Assembly (NCBI GenBank): GCA_023135505.1 | Contig: JAGLTA010000090.1 | Span: forward strand, 1-5,984 | Direction: 5' to 3' | Length of the DNA stretch: 5,984 nt | Origin: Candidatus Parcubacteria bacterium | Lineage (GTDB): Bacteria; Patescibacteriota; Patescibacteriia; JAACEG01 | Part shown: piece after piece, positions 3,346 through 5,984 of the stretch | Layout of the letters: every line of letters starts with the position of its first letter | Position numbering within the stretch: the first letter of the stretch is position 1 | The notes under the pieces: generated by a model | What the model was told of the DNA's origin: nothing | Database searches by the model: none | What the model saw: the letters and a program-made list of their open reading frames with translations, nothing else | Translations under genes and position numbers: made by a program

Positions 3346-5984
3346 TTATTTTATTACAATATTAATTAATCTCCCTTTAACAAAAATTATTTTTATAATA
3401 TTTTTATTTTCTATCCATTTTTTAATTTTTTCGCTTTCAAGCGCTGCTTTTTTTGCATCTTTTTCTAAAATATCCGCTGGCGCCTCAATCGCGCCGCGCA
3501 ATTTGCCATTCACTTGAATCGCTAAATTTATTGTCTCTTCTTTGATTAACTTAGGATCATATTCAGGCCATTTCTGCTTAAATATGCTTTCAGTATTGCC
3601 AAGCCGCGACCATAGCTCTTCAGCCATAAACGGCGCAAACGGCGATAAAATTATTAAAAATTTTTCAAAATCTGATTTATCTATAATATGTCCTTCATCA
3701 CCTACGTTTAATTCTTCATTAAGATTATGAAAAGAATTTTTAAATATCATCAATTGGCTAATTGCCGTATTAAATTTAAAATTTTCAATATCTTCCCCTA
3801 CTTTTTTGATTGTTTTATGCAATAAAATTTTTAGATCATCCGAAGTGAATTTTTTATATTCGCCATTAAGCCATTTTTTTAAATCCTCTTCATCTATAAA
3901 TGCTCCTTTGACAAAACCGCCAAAAATATAATTCCAAATTCCATCTAAAAATCTTTTTGCTCCCTTTAATCCATTTGTATTCCAACTAACAGATTGAGAA
4001 AATGGTCCCATAAACATTTCATAAACTCGCATAGAATCTGCCCCGTATTTTTCTACTATATCGTCTGGATTTATCACATTTCCCCAGCGTTTGCTCATCT
4101 TTCTTCCGTCTTCAGCCATAATCAAACCGACATGCCTTAATTTTTTAAATGGCTCGTCGCAGCTTACAGCGCCAATATCATACAAAAATTTGTGCCAAAA
4201 ACGAGCGTAAATTAAATGCCGCGTGGCATGCTCTGCTCCGCCGACATAAAAATCAACTGGCGACCAATATTTTTCTTTTTCTTTATCAACTAATGCTTTA
4301 TCATTATGCGGATCAATGTATCTTAAATAATACCAGCTTGATCCTGCCCATTGCGGCATTGTGTTTGTTTCTCGCTTGGCAGGTCCGCCGCATTTCGGGC
4401 ATTTCGTATTCACCCATTCTTTGATGTTTGCCAGTGGCGATTCTCCTGTTCCGCTCGGTTCATAATTTTTAACCTCTGGCAATTTTACAGGCAGCTCTTT
4501 TTCAGGCACAGCAACAACTCCGCATTTCTTGCAATGAATAATCGGAATTGGCTCTCCCCAATATCTCTGGCGGGAAAAAACCCAATCGCGAAGCTTGTAA
4601 TTAACCGCTCTTTCCCCAACGCCGTTTTTCTCCAGCCACTCAATCATTTTTTCTTTCGCTTGTTTAGTTTTTAAATTATGAATAAAATCTAATCCCATAC
4701 TTATACCCTCTCCTGTAAAACACTCCATTTTCTCAAGATCTTTTAACATTATTTCCATTGATAATTCTGGTAAAGGTGGTTCTTTTAGGTGTCCTTTGTT
4801 ATGTAAAATTTTATATTTAATATTTTCTTTTTTGAAAATATTTTTTGTTTTTTCTATCGGAATATAAGGATCGTCATCAGATAAAATTGACAAAATATGA
4901 TTTGTATTTTCTTTTACTTTTTTCCAATCAATCGGCTCTTGACAAAATTTTTCTAAACTATCAATATCTGATTCAGGCGCCTCTTTTTTAAAATCATTAA
5001 AATCCATCAAATCGCTTGCTGGCGCTACGAGGTATAATTCTGCAATTTTCCTTTGCAAACCACTAACAAAGTGCGCTACCGCATGCGCGCCTAAACTATG
5101 CCCAATTATTATGCTTTCTGAATTAATTTTAGATTTATATTTTTCTAACGCTTTCATCCATTCTTCCAATTTTGGATTATTAGCATTTGGCATATCAGAT
5201 AAAATTACTTCAAATCCAAATTGTTCTAATTCTTTTTTTGCCCAAGGAAACCAATTGTCGTTCGCCTTTGTCTCAAATCCATGAATTATAATTGCCAATC
5301 TTTTTTCTTTTTGTCTGACAACTTGCCTAATCGGCAGATTATATTTTTTAGCAAACTCAAAATCCCGCTCGTCGTGCGCTGGGACAGCCATAATCGCGCC
5401 GGTTCCATAGCCGGATAGAACATAATCAGCCACAAAAATCGGCACCTTTTCTCCATTAACAGGGTTGATCGCATGACATCCAGTAGCCACACCATCTTTT
5501 TCCTTCTCGATCCGTTCCCTATCTGTCTTCTTTGTTGCATCCTGAATGTACTGCCGCACCCGGGATTCACATGACGTACCTTTAACGAGATCATCAACCG
5601 CCGGATGCTCAGGGGCAATCGACATGAACGTTACACCGTAGATTGTATCGGGTCTGGTCGTAAAAACCTGAAAATTAATATCTCGATCCACAACCTTGAA
5701 TCGAATATCACAACCTTCACTCTTCCCAATCCAATTCCTTTGCATCGTCTTGACATTTTCCGGCCAACCATCCAAACCATCAAGCCCGTCCAACAAATTC
5801 TCGGCGTAGTCTGTGATTCTGAAGAACCACTGATTCAACCTCCTCTTTTCAACAACTGACTGGCAATTCGACCTATAGCACCTGCCTTCGATCACCTGTT
5901 CGTTTGCCAGCACTGTTTGACAACCAGAGCACCAATTGACATATGCTTCTTTCTTATATGCCAGACCCCTCTTGTAGAGCAGCA
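3346..5984 (-). CDS. leuS: Leucyl-tRNA synthetase with an alpha/beta-hydrolase domain inserted in its editing domain (N-terminus cut by window edge)
   Basis: Class I synthetase charging tRNA-Leu. The frame is open to the right edge: before the GTG at 5911-5913 it continues as YKKEAYVNWCSGCQTV, so that GTG is internal and the HMGH part lies outside. Residues here count from that GTG. Visible in order: a zinc-like CxxC and Cys pair; the CP1 editing domain with TTRPDT (85-90) and GYGTGAIMAVPAHDERD (168-184; Asp181, Arg183, Asp184); a hydrolase insert (about 201-395); LRDWVFSRQRYWGEPIP (441-457); CKKCG and CPKCG zinc pairs (461-465, 505-509); TMPQWAGSSWYYLRY (518-532); KMSKR (605-609, KMSKS variant); the anticodon-binding helical domain with LSPFAPFMAEELW (756-768); and the C-terminal domain with QVNGKLRG. 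Core motifs are intact, so the enzyme is probably active. The NSG motif expected after TGEG is replaced (GISMGLDF). Codon use differs sharply between the first part and the rest. The MFS gene follows after 11 bp. Confidence 0.96.
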   Translation of the reverse strand, partial: LLYKRGLAYKKEAYVNWCSGCQTVLANEQVIEGRCYRSNCQSVVEKRRLNQWFFRITDYAENLLDGLDGLDGWPENVKTMQRNWIGKSEGCDIRFKVVDRDINFQVFTTRPDTIYGVTFMSIAPEHPAVDDLVKGTSCESRVRQYIQDATKKTDRERIEKEKDGVATGCHAINPVNGEKVPIFVADYVLSGYGTGAIMAVPAHDERDFEFAKKYNLPIRQVVRQKEKRLAIIIHGFETKANDNWFPWAKKELEQFGFEVILSDMPNANNPKLEEWMKALEKYKSKINSESIIIGHSLGAHAVAHFVSGLQRKIAELYLVAPASDLMDFNDFKKEAPESDIDSLEKFCQEPIDWKKVKENTNHILSILSDDDPYIPIEKTKNIFKKENIKYKILHNKGHLKEPPLPELSMEIMLKDLEKMECFTGEGISMGLDFIHNLKTKQAKEKMIEWLEKNGVGERAVNYKLRDWVFSRQRYWGEPIPIIHCKKCGVVAVPEKELPVKLPEVKNYEPSGTGESPLANIKEWVNTKCPKCGGPAKRETNTMPQWAGSSWYYLRYIDPHNDKALVDKEKEKYWSPVDFYVGGAEHATRHLIYARFWHKFLYDIGAVSCDEPFKKLRHVGLIMAEDGRKMSKRWGNVINPDDIVEKYGADSMRVYEMFMGPFSQSVSWNTNGLKGAKRFLDGIWNYIFGGFVKGAFIDEEDLKKWLNGEYKKFTSDDLKILLHKTIKKVGEDIENFKFNTAISQLMIFKNSFHNLNEELNVGDEGHIIDKSDFEKFLIILSPFAPFMAEELWSRLGNTESIFKQKWPEYDPKLIKEETINLAIQVNGKLRGAIEAPADILEKDAKKAALESEKIKKWIENKNIIKIIFVKGRLINIVIK
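4732..5313 (-). other. RBBP9/YdeN-type serine hydrolase domain inserted in LeuRS CP1
   Basis: About 195 residues (201-395 of the visible protein) replace the short loop that normally joins the HDERDFEFAKKYNLPI strand to the TGEG segment of the LeuRS editing domain. The insert reads as a complete alpha/beta-hydrolase of the RBBP9/YdeN kind. It has a first strand and oxyanion turn LAIIIHGFE (206-214), then LSDMPNANNPKLEEW (238-252). The nucleophile elbow is GHSLG (271-275, Ser273 at 5095-5097). The acid loop SDDDPYIP (345-352) has Asp348 as the likely acid, and NKGHLKEPP supplies the histidine (His375). All three triad residues are present, so the domain may be catalytically active. It shows no intein, homing-endonuclease or transposase motifs. 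Reading frame is kept at both junctions. Codon use is strongly A/T-biased (26 of 27 lysines AAA). Exact domain edges are estimates. Confidence 0.88.

Noticed and set aside
4149..4674. Plus-strand open frames opposite leuS (4149-4424 and 4351-4674)
   Set aside because: They are antisense to highly conserved synthetase sequence and show no recognisable protein family, so they are chance frames.
4732..5313. Intein or homing-endonuclease insertion in leuS
   Set aside because: The inserted segment has no splicing-junction residues (Cys/Ser at the start, His-Asn at the end) and no LAGLIDADG or HNH motif. It reads as an alpha/beta-hydrolase with a full catalytic triad.
5761..5800. LDGLDGLDG stretch in LeuRS as a novel repeat
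   Set aside because: LeuRS normally has an acidic LLxxLxxLxGWPE segment here, so the triplet look is a small variation on conserved sequence.
5286..5859. Other frames over the 5' part of leuS (5286-5618 minus, 5605-5859 plus)
   Set aside because: They overlap the LeuRS frame, which carries clear family motifs throughout, and have no family features themselves.
5911..5913. GTG as the start codon of a short LeuRS
   Set aside because: The same frame continues upstream to the window edge with typical LeuRS sequence (YKKEAYVNWCSGCQTV), so this GTG is an internal valine.
1..5984. CRISPR arrays, tRNA or rRNA genes, insertion sequences
   Set aside because: No regularly spaced repeats, no cloverleaf-like segments and no transposase-like frames were found; nearly all of the window is occupied by the listed genes.

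Overview
The window looks like a piece of a small AT-rich bacterial genome, most likely a Candidate Phyla Radiation (Patescibacteria, Parcubacteria-like) lineage. That assignment is inferred from the AT-rich sequence with long A/T runs, tight gene packing, start codons without clear Shine-Dalgarno sequences, the style of the synthetases (KMSTS in TyrRS; KMSKR and a TMPQWAGSSWYYLRY segment in LeuRS) and a divergent MFS permease. All six stop codons are TAA, and nothing suggests a recoded UGA.

Layout. Positions 1-690 (+) hold the C-terminal half of tyrosyl-tRNA synthetase (tyrS), cut by the left edge. Next is a complete YebC/TACO1-family translation factor (727-1464, +). A perfect 14-bp hairpin with A/T flanks at 1499-1535 closes this rightward unit and also the leftward unit that meets it. 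On the minus strand a two-gene cassette encodes a DUF5320 protein (1804-2061) and a DUF134/UPF0251 helix-turn-helix protein (1526-1804). The two genes overlap by one base (TAATG) and are read from a textbook sigma-70-type promoter (TTGACA, 17 bp, TATACT) at 2092-2120. A perfect 12-bp inverted repeat flanks that promoter. Upstream of the cassette, also on the minus strand, are an MFS permease (2180-3334) and leucyl-tRNA synthetase (leuS, 3346-5984, N-terminus beyond the right edge), 11 bp apart.

The outstanding feature is leuS. A complete alpha/beta-hydrolase domain of the RBBP9/YdeN serine-hydrolase type (about 195 residues, with GHSLG nucleophile elbow, DDDP acid loop and GH histidine) sits in frame inside the CP1 editing domain, just after the AVPAHDERD editing motif. 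The synthetase and editing motifs that can be seen are retained on both sides. The gene is also mosaic in codon use. The part encoding the N-terminal side of CP1 prefers AAG, AGG and CGG and is clearly richer in GC, while the hydrolase insert uses AAA almost exclusively and the synthetase core after it mostly does. This suggests that leuS was assembled from pieces of different origin, unless the 5' part is a metagenomic assembly chimera.

Functionally, three of the six genes serve translation (TyrRS, LeuRS, YebC). The DUF134/DUF5320 pair looks like a small self-contained regulatory cassette, and the MFS substrate is unknown.
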